Of a stretch of 64,000 nucleotides of DNA, positions 34,063 to 42,796 are shown one piece after another (position 1 is the first letter of the stretch; the number at the start of each line of letters is the position of its first letter). The position numbers were made by a program, and so were the translations under genes. Origin of the DNA: Pseudomonadota bacterium. GTDB taxonomy: Bacteria; Pseudomonadota; Gammaproteobacteria; Steroidobacterales; Steroidobacteraceae. The DNA is taken from the NCBI GenBank assembly GCA_026398735.1, contig JAPLSH010000015.1, forward strand, positions 62,001 through 126,000, given 5' to 3'. Under the pieces are notes generated by a model, which ran no database searches, was not told where the DNA came from, and saw only the letters and a list, made by a program, of their open reading frames with translations.

Positions 34063-35196
34063 GTGACCGCGGCAGACAACGGCGCGGCGAGCGCGCCGCT
34101 GTCGGCTGCACAGCCCTGTGTGCGCATCGAAGGCGTAACCAAACGCTTCGGTGAGTTCACAGCGGTTGATGACGTCAGTCTCGATATCCAAGAAGGCGAG
34201 ATCTTCTGCCTGCTGGGTGGATCTGGCTGCGGCAAGACCACCTTGCTGCGCATGTTGGCCGGCTTCGAGCAGCCCTCTGCCGGCCGCATACTGATCGATG
34301 GTCAGGATATGGCCGGCATTGCGCCCTATGAGCGGCCGGTCAACATGATGTTCCAGTCCTATGCGTTGTTCCCGCATATGACCGTACAGGCCAATGTGGC
34401 TTTTGGTCTTGAGCAGGAGAAGCTGCCCAAGGATCAGATCGCGCAACGCGTCGAGGCAATGCTGTCGCTGGTGCGTTTGGATGGCATGGCGCAGCGCAAG
34501 CCACATCAGTTGTCCGGTGGCCAACGCCAGCGCGTGGCGTTGGCGCGTGCGCTGGTCAAGCGGCCCAGATTGCTGCTGCTTGATGAGCCACTGGGTGCAC
34601 TGGATCGCAAGCTTCGTGAACACACGCAGTTTGAGTTGCTGGGCCTGCAAAAGCAGTTGGGCGTGACCTTTGTGGTGGTGACGCACGATCAGGAAGAAGC
34701 GATGACGCTTGCCAATCGCATCGGCGTGATGGATCGCGGTCGCATCGTGCAGGTAGGCAGTCCACGCGACATTTACGAATATCCGTCCACGCGCTTTGTG
34801 GCCGACTTCATCGGATCGGTCAATTTGTTCGAAGGGCGTCTGACAGAAGACGAAGCCGACTATGTGCGCGTAGCCTGCCCTGAATTGCCGGCACCAGTAT
34901 TGGTTGACCACGGGGTGTCGGCAGCACCTGATGCAACGGTGTGGGTGGCGATCCGCCCGGAAAAAATTCAGCTGCTGCGCGAGCGACCCGAGGTCGCAGA
35001 CAACATTGCTCAAGGCACGGTGCGTGATGTCGCCTACATGGGCGATATGAGCATCTATCTGGTGGTACTGCCAGTTGGGCGCGAGTTGCGCGTGACGCGT
35101 GCCAATCTGCAGCGCAAGGAAGAAGAAATCTTCGAGAGCGGCGATGCAGTATGGCTGGCCTGGGATGCGGCCAGCCCGGTAGTCGGGACGGGTTGA
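34063..35196 (+). CDS. potG: putrescine ABC transporter ATP-binding protein
   Basis: ABC ATPase powering polyamine import. Walker A GGSGCGKTTLLRMLAGF, Q-loop MMFQSYALFPHM, signature [15 protein letters not shown], Walker B LLLLDEPLGALDRKL and H-loop VVTHDQEEA are all intact; the C-terminal TOBE domain starts near residue 290. It begins at GTG 34063 directly after the potF stop and overlaps the potH ATG by one base. Confidence 0.94.
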   Translation: MTAADNGAASAPLSAAQPCVRIEGVTKRFGEFTAVDDVSLDIQEGEIFCLLGGSGCGKTTLLRMLAGFEQPSAGRILIDGQDMAGIAPYERPVNMMFQSYALFPHMTVQANVAFGLEQEKLPKDQIAQRVEAMLSLVRLDGMAQRKPHQLSGGQRQRVALARALVKRPRLLLLDEPLGALDRKLREHTQFELLGLQKQLGVTFVVVTHDQEEAMTLANRIGVMDRGRIVQVGSPRDIYEYPSTRFVADFIGSVNLFEGRLTEDEADYVRVACPELPAPVLVDHGVSAAPDATVWVAIRPEKIQLLRERPEVADNIAQGTVRDVAYMGDMSIYLVVLPVGRELRVTRANLQRKEEEIFESGDAVWLAWDAASPVVGTG

Positions 35197-36092
35197 TGGC
35201 TGCCAGAGGCCTGCGTCTGGGACGGCTGCTGGTGATCGGCGTGCCGATGGGTTGGCTGTTGCTGTTTTTTTTAGCGCCGTTTCTCATCGATTTCAAAATC
35301 TCGCTGTCGGAAGTGCGCTTGGCGATCCCGCCCTATGCGCCCTTGCTCGAATGGGCCGATGGCAAGTTGGTTGCCATGCATTTGCAGCTGACCAACTATC
35401 GCTACCTGTTTACCGATTCGCTGTATGTCAGTGCCTACGGCTATTCGCTGCAAGTGGCGGCGGTGTCTACGCTGTTGTGTCTGCTGCTCGGTTATCCAAT
35501 GGCCTTAGGGATAGCCAGAGCCGAGCCGGCGCGGCGCAATCTGCTGCTCATGCTCGTCATCCTGCCGTTCTGGACCAGCTTCTTGCTGCGTGTGTATGCG
35601 TGGATGGGTTTGCTGCGCAACAACGGTTTGATCAACAACTTTTTACTGTGGGCCGGGGTTATCGATACGCCTATTCAAATGATGCAGACCGACTTTGCCG
35701 TGTATCTGGGCATCGTCTATTCGTATCTGCCGTTCATGATTTTGCCGCTGTACACCAACCTCGAAAAGCACGACGGCACACTGCTTGAAGCAGCAGCAGA
35801 CTTGGGGGCTAAGCCACTGGCGGCGTTCCTGCGCGTCACGCTGCCGTTGTCTGTGCCGGGCATTCTCGCGGGCGCGCTGCTGGTGTTCATCCCCGTGGTG
35901 GGTGAGTACGTCATCCCCACACTGCTGGGTCGCCCAGATCAACTGATGATCGGCCGCGTGTTGTCGGACGAGTTTTTTGCCAACCGCGACTGGCCGGTGG
36001 CCAGTGCTGTGGCCATGATGATGTTGGTGCTCCTGGTGGTACCTATCGTGGCGTTCCAGCGGTTGCAGAACAACGCGGCGCACGCGCGATGA
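35196..36092 (+). CDS. potH: putrescine ABC transporter permease PotH
   Basis: One of two membrane subunits of the importer. The 298-residue protein has six predicted helices and the EAA loop LEAAADLGAKPLAAFLRVTLPLS that contacts the ATPase. The frame is open upstream within potG, but ATG 35196, overlapping the potG stop, gives the family length and N-terminus (LRLGRLLVIGVPMGWLLLFF). Overlaps potI by four bases (ATGA). Confidence 0.92.
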   Translation: MAARGLRLGRLLVIGVPMGWLLLFFLAPFLIDFKISLSEVRLAIPPYAPLLEWADGKLVAMHLQLTNYRYLFTDSLYVSAYGYSLQVAAVSTLLCLLLGYPMALGIARAEPARRNLLLMLVILPFWTSFLLRVYAWMGLLRNNGLINNFLLWAGVIDTPIQMMQTDFAVYLGIVYSYLPFMILPLYTNLEKHDGTLLEAAADLGAKPLAAFLRVTLPLSVPGILAGALLVFIPVVGEYVIPTLLGRPDQLMIGRVLSDEFFANRDWPVASAVAMMMLVLLVVPIVAFQRLQNNAAHAR

Positions 36093-36940
36093 TCCACGCC
36101 CGCCGCAGTATCTTAGTGCCCTCGATCATGGCCTTTGGCTTTGCTTTTTTGTATGTGCCGATCCTGGCCATGATCGGTTATTCGTTTAATAACTCGCGGC
36201 TGGTCACGGTCTGGGACAGTGCCAATTCACCCACGCTGAAGTGGTATTCGGCGCTGTGGCGCAATCAGCAGGTGTTGGATGCAGCATGGCTGTCGTTTCG
36301 TATCGCGCTGCTCAATGCCACCGGCGCGGCCATTCTGGGCACGTTGGCCGGGTTGGTGCTGGCACGATTCGGGCGCTTTCGCGGCCGCACACTGCTTACC
36401 GCCTTGACCACTGCGCCGCTGGTGATGCCCGAAGTCATCACGGGCCTGTCGCTGTTGTTGTTGTTTGTGGCGATGGAGCAGGCCATCGGTTGGCCCGCCA
36501 GCCGTGGCGTCACCACACTCACTATCGCGCACATCACGTTTTCTTTGTCGTATGTGGCGGTCATTGTGCAGTCACGTCTTGCCGGGTTTGATCTGTCGTT
36601 AGAAGAGGCGGCGATGGATCTGGGCGCACGACCTGTGACGGTGTTTCTGCGCATCACGCTGCCGCTGATCGCGCCGGCCATTGTGTCGGGCTGGCTGCTG
36701 GCCTTTACGCTCAGCTGGGACGATCTGGTCATTTCGCAGTTTGTTGCCGGTCCGGGCTCCAGTACCTTGCCCATGGTGATCTTCTCCAAGGTTCGCTTGG
36801 GCGTCACGCCAGATATCAATGCGCTGGCCACGCTGATGGTGCTCACGGTGGCCGTGGGTGTAGTGATCGCCACTGTGTTGCTGCGGCGCCAGGAGCGCCG
36901 GCGTGAGCGTGATCTGCGACTTGCTGCCGGCGCAGACTGA
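36089..36940 (+). CDS. potI: putrescine ABC transporter permease PotI
   Basis: Second membrane subunit, 283 residues, with six helices, FLYVPILAMIGYSFNNSRL near the N-terminus and the EAA loop LEEAAMDLGARPVTVFLRITLPL. SWDDLVISQFVAGPGSSTLPM is typical for PotI/PotC. The coupled start (ATGA with potH) and the short gap to ppgK suggest that transcription continues into the next genes. Confidence 0.92.
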   Translation: MIHARRSILVPSIMAFGFAFLYVPILAMIGYSFNNSRLVTVWDSANSPTLKWYSALWRNQQVLDAAWLSFRIALLNATGAAILGTLAGLVLARFGRFRGRTLLTALTTAPLVMPEVITGLSLLLLFVAMEQAIGWPASRGVTTLTIAHITFSLSYVAVIVQSRLAGFDLSLEEAAMDLGARPVTVFLRITLPLIAPAIVSGWLLAFTLSWDDLVISQFVAGPGSSTLPMVIFSKVRLGVTPDINALATLMVLTVAVGVVIATVLLRRQERRRERDLRLAAGAD

Positions 36941-36954
36941 CGGATGCTGCAGTC

Positions 36955-37698
36955 ATGAGTCCTACAGCACTGGGTATTGATGTCGGCGGCTCTTCACTCA
37001 AGGTTGCCCGTGTCGACCCGGCTACGCAGGCTCTGGTCTCACCGTTTCACAGCGTGCCCACACCCCAACCTGCTACGCCCGCTGCGCTGGTGCAGTTGTT
37101 TGCGCAGTTGGCACAGCAGTTGGCACCTGCAGATCCAGTGGGCATTGCCCTGCCTTGCGTGGTTCAACACGGCATCGCGCGCTCGGCGGCAAACATAGAC
37201 CCGGGCTGGATTGACTTTGATTGCGCTGCTGCGGCGCGCGTGGCTCTAGGTCGGCCGGTCACGGTGCTCAATGATGCCGATGCGGCAGGTCTTGCCGAGA
37301 TGCGCTGGGGCGCTGGCAAGGGTGAGCAGGGCGTCGTCCTGCTGCTGACTTTTGGCACTGGCATCGGCTCGGCTCTGTTTCATGAGGGCCGATTGCTGCC
37401 CAACACCGAGTTGGGGCATCTGCAGGTGGATGGCCGGGAAGCAGAGCACCAAGCGTCGGCGCGAGTGCGTACCCTTGAGTCGCTGGACTGGCCCTCGTGG
37501 GCGATGCGCGTTAATCGTGTGCTGGCCGAATATCACGCCTTGTTCTGGCCCGATCTGATCATTCTCGGTGGTTCAATCAGTCAGGACTTTGCGTTGTTTG
37601 AACCTTACTTGCAGTGCCGTGCGCCAGTACGCGCTGCGCAGTTCATGGCACAGGCCGGTGCAATGGGTGCCGCGTTGGCGGCCATAGAGGAACTTTGA
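36955..37698 (+). CDS. ppgK: polyphosphate glucokinase (ROK family)
   Basis: Phosphorylates glucose with inorganic polyphosphate (or ATP). The 247-residue ROK-type protein has the phosphate-binding start LGIDVGGSSLKVARVD, VLNDADAAGLAEMRWG, LLLTFGTGIGSALFHEG and NTELGHLQ, the set that defines PpgK. This enzyme is widespread in actinobacteria and also in Xanthomonadales, which supports the taxonomic guess. It shares one base with the next gene's ATG. Confidence 0.86.
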   Translation: MSPTALGIDVGGSSLKVARVDPATQALVSPFHSVPTPQPATPAALVQLFAQLAQQLAPADPVGIALPCVVQHGIARSAANIDPGWIDFDCAAAARVALGRPVTVLNDADAAGLAEMRWGAGKGEQGVVLLLTFGTGIGSALFHEGRLLPNTELGHLQVDGREAEHQASARVRTLESLDWPSWAMRVNRVLAEYHALFWPDLIILGGSISQDFALFEPYLQCRAPVRAAQFMAQAGAMGAALAAIEEL

Positions 37699-38852
37699 TG
37701 CGCAGTAAGCTGCCCGACGTTGGCACCACTATTTTTACCATCATGTCGCGCCGTGCTGCAGAGCTTGGTGCAGTGAACTTGGGGCAGGGCTTCCCCGACT
37801 ATCCCATCGATACACGGCTTGCCGAGTTGGTGGCCGATGCCATGCGCGAGGGCCACAACCAATACGCACCCATGCCGGGTGTGCCCGCGCTGCTTGAGGC
37901 CATTGCCAGTCGCCTTGAGGCGCGCTATGGACTGGGCATTGATCCGCAGCAGTCGATCACCATCACCTTGGGCGCGACCGAGGCGATCTATTCCAGCATT
38001 CAGGCCTTGGCAGGTCCGGGGGATGAGGTGCTGGTTTTTGATCCCAGTTATGACTCTTACGATCCGGCGGTGCGCTTGGCTGGTGCGCGCTGTGTGCATG
38101 TGCCCTTGGCACCCCCGCTATTTGCCTATGACTGGGATGCGGTGCGTGCCGCAGTCAACGAGCGGACGCGACTGATCATCATCAACAGCCCGCAAAATCC
38201 CTCCTGCACAGTGTTGGGGCCGACGGATCTGGATCAGTTGGCGGCGATTGTTGCCGGCCGTGATATCCGCGTGTTGTCTGATGAAGTGTATGAGCACGTG
38301 GTGTTTGATGGCCGGCAGCATTACAGCGTGTTGGGACATCCGCAGCTGCGCCAGTGTGCGGTGGCTGTGTATTCCTTTGGCAAGGCCTTGCATGCCACAG
38401 GCTTGCGGGTCGGCTATGCAGTAGCCCCAGCCGACATCACCATCGAGCTGCGCAAGGTGCATCAGTTCAACACGTTCACCATCGCGACGCCGCTGCAGCA
38501 TGCTATCGCCCGCTATATCAGTGAGCGGGCCGATGTGTTTAGCGGGTTGGCAGGGTTTTTCCAGTCGCGACGTGATCTGTTGACGCAGCTGTTGGCAGGC
38601 TCCCCGCTGCGCGTACTGCCAGCTGCAGGCAGCTTCTTCCAATTGGTCGATTACAGTGGCTGCGAGGCATTGAGCGCACTGGATGATCAGGCCGCAGCAC
38701 AGCTGCTGCTGGAACAGGCCGGTGTGGCCACTATTCCCTTATCACCGTTTTACAAAGTGCCGCCGGCGCAGACTCTGCTGCGGCTGTGCTTTGCTAAGCG
38801 TGAAGAGACTCTGCGCGAGGGCGCATCACGGTTGCGCCACTGGATGGGTTGA
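37698..38852 (+). CDS. class I/II PLP aminotransferase, methionine aminotransferase type
   Basis: The 384-residue aminotransferase resembles YbdL-type methionine (and kynurenine) aminotransferases: AVNLGQGFPDYP, QYAPMPGVPALLEAIA, INSPQNPSCTVLGPTDL, LSDEVYEHVVFDG, and the cofactor lysine in YSFGKALHATGLRVGY. The true start is ATG 37698 overlapping the ppgK stop. Adjacent to a Cys/Met-metabolism gamma-lyase/synthase, suggesting a role in methionine salvage or breakdown (context inference). Confidence 0.87.
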   Translation: MRSKLPDVGTTIFTIMSRRAAELGAVNLGQGFPDYPIDTRLAELVADAMREGHNQYAPMPGVPALLEAIASRLEARYGLGIDPQQSITITLGATEAIYSSIQALAGPGDEVLVFDPSYDSYDPAVRLAGARCVHVPLAPPLFAYDWDAVRAAVNERTRLIIINSPQNPSCTVLGPTDLDQLAAIVAGRDIRVLSDEVYEHVVFDGRQHYSVLGHPQLRQCAVAVYSFGKALHATGLRVGYAVAPADITIELRKVHQFNTFTIATPLQHAIARYISERADVFSGLAGFFQSRRDLLTQLLAGSPLRVLPAAGSFFQLVDYSGCEALSALDDQAAAQLLLEQAGVATIPLSPFYKVPPAQTLLRLCFAKREETLREGASRLRHWMG

Positions 38853-38855
38853 AGC

Positions 38856-40022
38856 ATGAGAGATCGGACACGCCTGAATCATCCGCCACAGGCACCGCTG
38901 CCTGAGGGTAACAAACCGCTGGTTGCGCCCATCTACCAAAGCGTGAAGTTTGATTTTGCAGGGGTGGAAGCCACGCACGCGGGCCTTGATGCCGGCGGCT
39001 ATTTTTATTCACGTGTTTCCAATCCCACCACGCGTCAGTTGGAGCTGACGCTAGCGCAGATGCAAGGTCGTGACGATGCGCTGGTGTGTGCATCGGGGGT
39101 GGGCGCCATTGCGCAAACGCTGCTGGCGCTGCTGGGGCAGGGCGATCATGTGCTGTGTTTTGCCGAAAGCTATGGCCCGACACGCAGCCTGCTGCGTCAT
39201 ACGCTGGCGGGCTTTGGTGTTACGCACACCATGTTGTCGATCGACGATGATGCCGGTATTGAAGCGGTGTTGGCAGCCACGCCCACCCGGTTGGTGATCT
39301 TCGAGAGCCCCACCAATCCGGTCAATCGTATTGCCGACATTGCCAGGCTCTGCGCGGCAGCGCGGCGAGCAGGCGCGCTGACGCTGCTCGACAACACCTT
39401 CGCAGGGCCGCATCAGCATGGCCAGTACGATGTTGATCTGTATCTGCACAGCCTCACCAAATATGTTGGCGGTCATGGTGATGTACTCGGTGGCGCGGTG
39501 ATCGGTCGCAAAGAGTTGATCGACTCGCTGCGCCGCAGTTTCATTTTGTTCGGCGGTACCCTCGATGCGCATGCGGCTTTTCTGTTGCAGCGTGGTTTGC
39601 GCACCTATCACCTGCGCTATCAGGCGCAATCCGAGTCGGCGCAGCAGTTGGCGCAGGCAGTGGCTGCGCATCCTGGCGTAGATCGCGTGCACTACCCAGG
39701 CTTGGCAACGCATCCGCGGCACGCGCTGGCGCGGGAGCAGATGCAGCACTTCGGTGGTGTGGTCAGTGTCGATATCGCCGGTGGAACCGCGCGGGCCAAT
39801 GCCTTTGTGAATGCTCTGCAGTTGTTTCGCATTGCCGCGAGCATGGGCTCACCCGAATCGCTGGCATTGCCACCGTCTATGCTGGGGTTGGACCAAGTGC
39901 CGCCGGCGTTACGTGCCGGCTGTGGAATCGGTGCCGGCACTGTGCGTTTGTCCGTGGGCTTGGATGATCCAGCCGATCTGATCGATGATGTGCTGCAAGC
40001 GTTGACTGTCGCGCGCGGCTAA
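38856..40022 (+). CDS. Cys/Met metabolism PLP enzyme (cystathionine gamma-synthase / methionine gamma-lyase type)
   Basis: The 388-residue fold type I PLP enzyme of the trans-sulfuration family has PIYQSVKFDF, YFYSRVSNPTTRQLELTLAQ, FESPTNPVNRIADI, and the Schiff-base lysine in LHSLTKYVGGHGDVLGG. The C-terminal SMGSPESLALPPS is typical. Whether it is a synthase or lyase cannot be settled; the coupled methionine aminotransferase three bases upstream favours a sulfur amino acid role. Confidence 0.86.
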   Translation: MRDRTRLNHPPQAPLPEGNKPLVAPIYQSVKFDFAGVEATHAGLDAGGYFYSRVSNPTTRQLELTLAQMQGRDDALVCASGVGAIAQTLLALLGQGDHVLCFAESYGPTRSLLRHTLAGFGVTHTMLSIDDDAGIEAVLAATPTRLVIFESPTNPVNRIADIARLCAAARRAGALTLLDNTFAGPHQHGQYDVDLYLHSLTKYVGGHGDVLGGAVIGRKELIDSLRRSFILFGGTLDAHAAFLLQRGLRTYHLRYQAQSESAQQLAQAVAAHPGVDRVHYPGLATHPRHALAREQMQHFGGVVSVDIAGGTARANAFVNALQLFRIAASMGSPESLALPPSMLGLDQVPPALRAGCGIGAGTVRLSVGLDDPADLIDDVLQALTVARG

Positions 40023-40036
40023 GTTTTGCCGCTGCC

Positions 40037-40052
40037 TGTGATCTGCGTCACA
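40037..40052 (+). promoter_or_regulatory. CRP/Clp-type site, perfect TGTGA-N6-TCACA
   Basis: TGTGATCTGCGTCACA is an exact match to the CRP-family dyad, which in Xanthomonadales is bound by Clp. It lies 15 bases after the previous stop and 33 bases before the ATG of the HDOD-like gene at 40086, close enough to act on its promoter. Confidence 0.68.
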
Positions 40053-40085
40053 GAGCCGCCGAGGCGTAGCGACCACACTGCGCGT

Positions 40086-40838
40086 ATGGCCAAATCCAAT
40101 GTCCTTCCGTTTGTCATGCCTCAGCGCGACAACGACGCAGCCCTTCAGCGAGTGCAGCAAGCACTGGCCGTGCGTCTGGAGCAGTTGCCGCCGTTACGGC
40201 CGACAGCCTTCGAAGCCTCTGTTGCACATCTAGTCGGCGGTCCACGGCAATTGCTGGATCTGCCATTTGGGCAGCGGCGATTGCTGGCGCTGCGCGATGC
40301 GTTTTTCGTTGCGCCCGCACGTCAGTCGGAGATGCGGCGTTTGTGGCGCGAGTCGCTGGCTACAGCTTGCAACAGCGTGGCTATGGCGCGCGTGTTGGGT
40401 TTGGACGAACCCTGTGTTGCAGCGGCTGCAGTGTTGTACCGCGTCGCAGACGTCTGGTTGCTGACAGCACTGGCGGATGCCGAATCGTTGACCGGTGAGC
40501 GGCTGCGCAGTGCCTCACTGCGCGATGTGATCACGGCCCGTTCACGCCAGTTGGCGCCACGCATTGTGCGTGCATGGGCGCTAACGCCAGCGGTTTCTCA
40601 GCCGCTGCTGGGCTGGCGTGACTGTGGTGAACCATCACGCGGCGGTTTACCGCCGACCCTGCCTTCACGACTGATTCATATCGGTAGCCTGCTGGCCTCT
40701 GAGCAGCTCTATGAAGGCTATTGCACACCGGGTCTAGTTGATGCGGCGGGGCAGGAGTTGGGCTTGGAGGCCGAGGTGCTGATGGCTGCCCGGGGCGCAA
40801 CTGGCGACGTTCGAGCCTTGCTGTCGCATATCGGCTGA
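40086..40838 (+). CDS. divergent HDOD-like protein
   Basis: This 250-residue protein begins MAKSNVLPFVMPQRDN at ATG 40086 (the frame is open to 40026, but that extension holds the CRP-type site). Its middle, LWRESLATACNSVAMARVLG followed by AAAAVLYRVADVWLLTAL, resembles the second half of HDOD domains such as the two at 10.8 and 12.2 kb, but the N-terminal HDOD signature and HD-type residues are poorly kept. Likely a signalling or scaffold protein under Clp/CRP control (inference). Confidence 0.62.
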   Translation: MAKSNVLPFVMPQRDNDAALQRVQQALAVRLEQLPPLRPTAFEASVAHLVGGPRQLLDLPFGQRRLLALRDAFFVAPARQSEMRRLWRESLATACNSVAMARVLGLDEPCVAAAAVLYRVADVWLLTALADAESLTGERLRSASLRDVITARSRQLAPRIVRAWALTPAVSQPLLGWRDCGEPSRGGLPPTLPSRLIHIGSLLASEQLYEGYCTPGLVDAAGQELGLEAEVLMAARGATGDVRALLSHIG

Positions 40839-40860
40839 TTTGCGCTGCTAATATGCGGGT

Positions 40861-41991
40861 ATGTCCCGCACTCTGAACACAACGCCTGCGATCGACGGCT
40901 TCTGGATGCCCGGGGAGTTTGAGCCCCATGCCGGCACTTGGATGCTGTGGCCTGAACGCTTGGACAACTGGCGTGCCGGTGCGCAGCCTGCGCAGCGCGC
41001 GTTTGCGGCGGTCGCCACAGCCATTGCCAGCTTTGAACCTGTCACGGTCGGTGTAAGCGCCGCGCAATTTGGCTATGCGCGTGCCGCATTGCCCGAAGCC
41101 ATCCGTCTGGTAGAGCTGTCCAGCAACGATGCGTGGATGCGCGACGTGGGCCCCACCTGTCTGGTCAATGCACGCGGTGAAGTTCGCGGCGCAGATTGGC
41201 AGTTCAATGCTTGGGGCGGATTTGACGGCGGCCTGTATTTCCCCTGGGACCAAGATGACCTGGTGGCGCGCAAGGTGCTCGAAATCGAGTCCTGCGATCG
41301 CTACCGCGCACCCTTTGTGCTGGAGGGCGGCGCTATACACAGTGATGGTCAGGGCACGCTGCTGGTCACCGAGCAATGCCTGCTCAATCCCAACCGCAAC
41401 CCGGGGCTCGATCGCCAGCAACTGGAGCAGCTGCTATGTGAGTGGCTGGGCGCTCGTACGGTGGTGTGGTTGGGGCAGGGCGTCATCAACGATGAAACCG
41501 ACGGCCACGTCGACAACCTGGCTTGCTTTGCACGGCCCGGTCATGTGTGCCTGACGTGGACTGACAACCGGCGTGATCCGCAATACGCGGTGTCCGCTGA
41601 TGCCTTGCAGCGTCTGCAGTCGGCGCGTGATGCACAGGGTCGTCGCTTCACCGTGCACAAGCTCGTGCAACCAGGCCCACTGCGCAGCACGGTTGCCGAA
41701 GCGGCCGGTGTATTGCAGGCCCATGGCAGCCAGGCGCGTCCGGCTGGGCATCGTCTGGCCGGCTCCTACGTCAATTTTTATCTGGCCAATGGTGGCGTGG
41801 TCATGCCACTGCTGGATGCGCGTCGCGATGCGGCAGCCATGGCAGTGTTGCAGCGGGTGTTTCCCGATAGGCAAGTAGTCGGTGTGCCCGCGCGCGAGAT
41901 ACTGCTCGGTGGTGGCAACATTCACTGCATCACGCAGCAGGTGCCGGCGTCGCTGCGGCGTGCGTCGCCGCTGCGCCGTCGCCGCGGATAG
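40861..41991 (+). CDS. aguA: agmatine deiminase
   Basis: Hydrolyses agmatine to N-carbamoylputrescine, the arginine-decarboxylase route to putrescine. The 376-residue guanidino-modifying enzyme has [48 protein letters not shown] and the catalytic Cys356 in [13 protein letters not shown]-carbamoylputrescine amidase (aguB), often adjacent, is not in the window. The start codon lies in the loop of a short inverted repeat GCGGG/CCCGC (40855-40859 with 40865-40869). Confidence 0.95.
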   Translation: MSRTLNTTPAIDGFWMPGEFEPHAGTWMLWPERLDNWRAGAQPAQRAFAAVATAIASFEPVTVGVSAAQFGYARAALPEAIRLVELSSNDAWMRDVGPTCLVNARGEVRGADWQFNAWGGFDGGLYFPWDQDDLVARKVLEIESCDRYRAPFVLEGGAIHSDGQGTLLVTEQCLLNPNRNPGLDRQQLEQLLCEWLGARTVVWLGQGVINDETDGHVDNLACFARPGHVCLTWTDNRRDPQYAVSADALQRLQSARDAQGRRFTVHKLVQPGPLRSTVAEAAGVLQAHGSQARPAGHRLAGSYVNFYLANGGVVMPLLDARRDAAAMAVLQRVFPDRQVVGVPAREILLGGGNIHCITQQVPASLRRASPLRRRRG

Positions 41992-42732
41992 TCAGGCCAG
42001 CATTTGCTTGGCTTGCGAAAGCCAAGCCTCTTGAGTGCGCCGATAGTGCTGCGGTGCAGCCTCCGCGCGTTGCAGCAGTTCCTGCAACGCAGTGCGAGCC
42101 GCTTCGGCTTGTGACTGGTTTACCAACAACTGCGCCCAACGCACGGTGGCCTCGGCGCCTGGGTAATAGCCTGCCAGCACGCGATACTCTTCCAGTGCAC
42201 GCTCTGTGTTGCCTTCTGCCTCCAGGGCGCGGGCAAACAGCAGGTGACCATCAGGCGAATTGAAGTTGGGATTGTGTTCGATCAGCCGTTCCAGCGTGAC
42301 GCGCGCAGCAGCTGCTGCACCGCTTTCATACTGCGCGCGGGCCAAGGTCAGCAGCAGGCTCGGGTCGTGTTCGTACAGGCCCTTGAGCCCCTCAGCGCAG
42401 AGGCTGATTGCCTCGGCCGGTCGCTGCAACCGCAGCAGCTCTTCGGCATGGCGCTGACGGCTGTCGACGTTGTCGCTACCGCGTGAGAGTTGCTCGAAGC
42501 GGCGCAGGTTGGCTTCCGGGTCCATAGCCTTTTTGACGCCCCGCACAGTGCGCTGGGTGGTACGGCTGCGCACCAACTCGGGGATAAGCTCTGCGGCCAC
42601 GTAGGCCACGACACCGACCATCGACAACATCAAGAGCACCCAGATCCAGATCTGATTGCGACCGGTTTTGATGCAATGAATGATGAGGACGGCCTGTAGG
42701 GCCAGGGAAAGCAACAGATAAGGCAATGGCAT
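41992..42732 (-). CDS. membrane-anchored TPR protein
   Basis: The 246-residue protein starts with two membrane helices (PYLLLSLALQAVLIIHCI and IWIWVLLMLSMVGVVAYVAAEL) in the arrangement of a PLDc_N-like segment, followed from about residue 95 by tetratricopeptide-like repeats (AEELLRLQRPAEAISLCAEGL, LLLTLARAQYESGAAAAARVTL, HLLFARALEAEGNTERALEEY). Function is unknown; such proteins usually act as scaffolds. A 9-bp perfect stem with GCGA loop (42006-42027) lies in its last codons at the junction with aguA. Confidence 0.75.
   Translation of the reverse strand: MPLPYLLLSLALQAVLIIHCIKTGRNQIWIWVLLMLSMVGVVAYVAAELIPELVRSRTTQRTVRGVKKAMDPEANLRRFEQLSRGSDNVDSRQRHAEELLRLQRPAEAISLCAEGLKGLYEHDPSLLLTLARAQYESGAAAAARVTLERLIEHNPNFNSPDGHLLFARALEAEGNTERALEEYRVLAGYYPGAEATVRWAQLLVNQSQAEAARTALQELLQRAEAAPQHYRRTQEAWLSQAKQMLA
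42006..42027. terminator. 9-bp stem-loop at the aguA / TPR convergent junction
   Basis: GCTTGGCTT (42006-42014) pairs perfectly with AAGCCAAGC (42019-42027) around a GCGA loop, 15 bases past the aguA stop and inside the last codons of the minus-strand gene. No T-run. Confidence 0.6.
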
Positions 42733-42796
42733 GTATGTAGCTTACCAGCCATACGCGGTTGTGCGGGACAGGTGGCAGGGCGTTTATCCTTGGGCC

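Noticed and set aside
33625-35013. 462-codon minus-strand open frame opposite potF and potG
   Set aside because: The plus strand encodes intact potF and potG with all ABC motifs. The antisense product is His/Gln/Arg-rich without domains.
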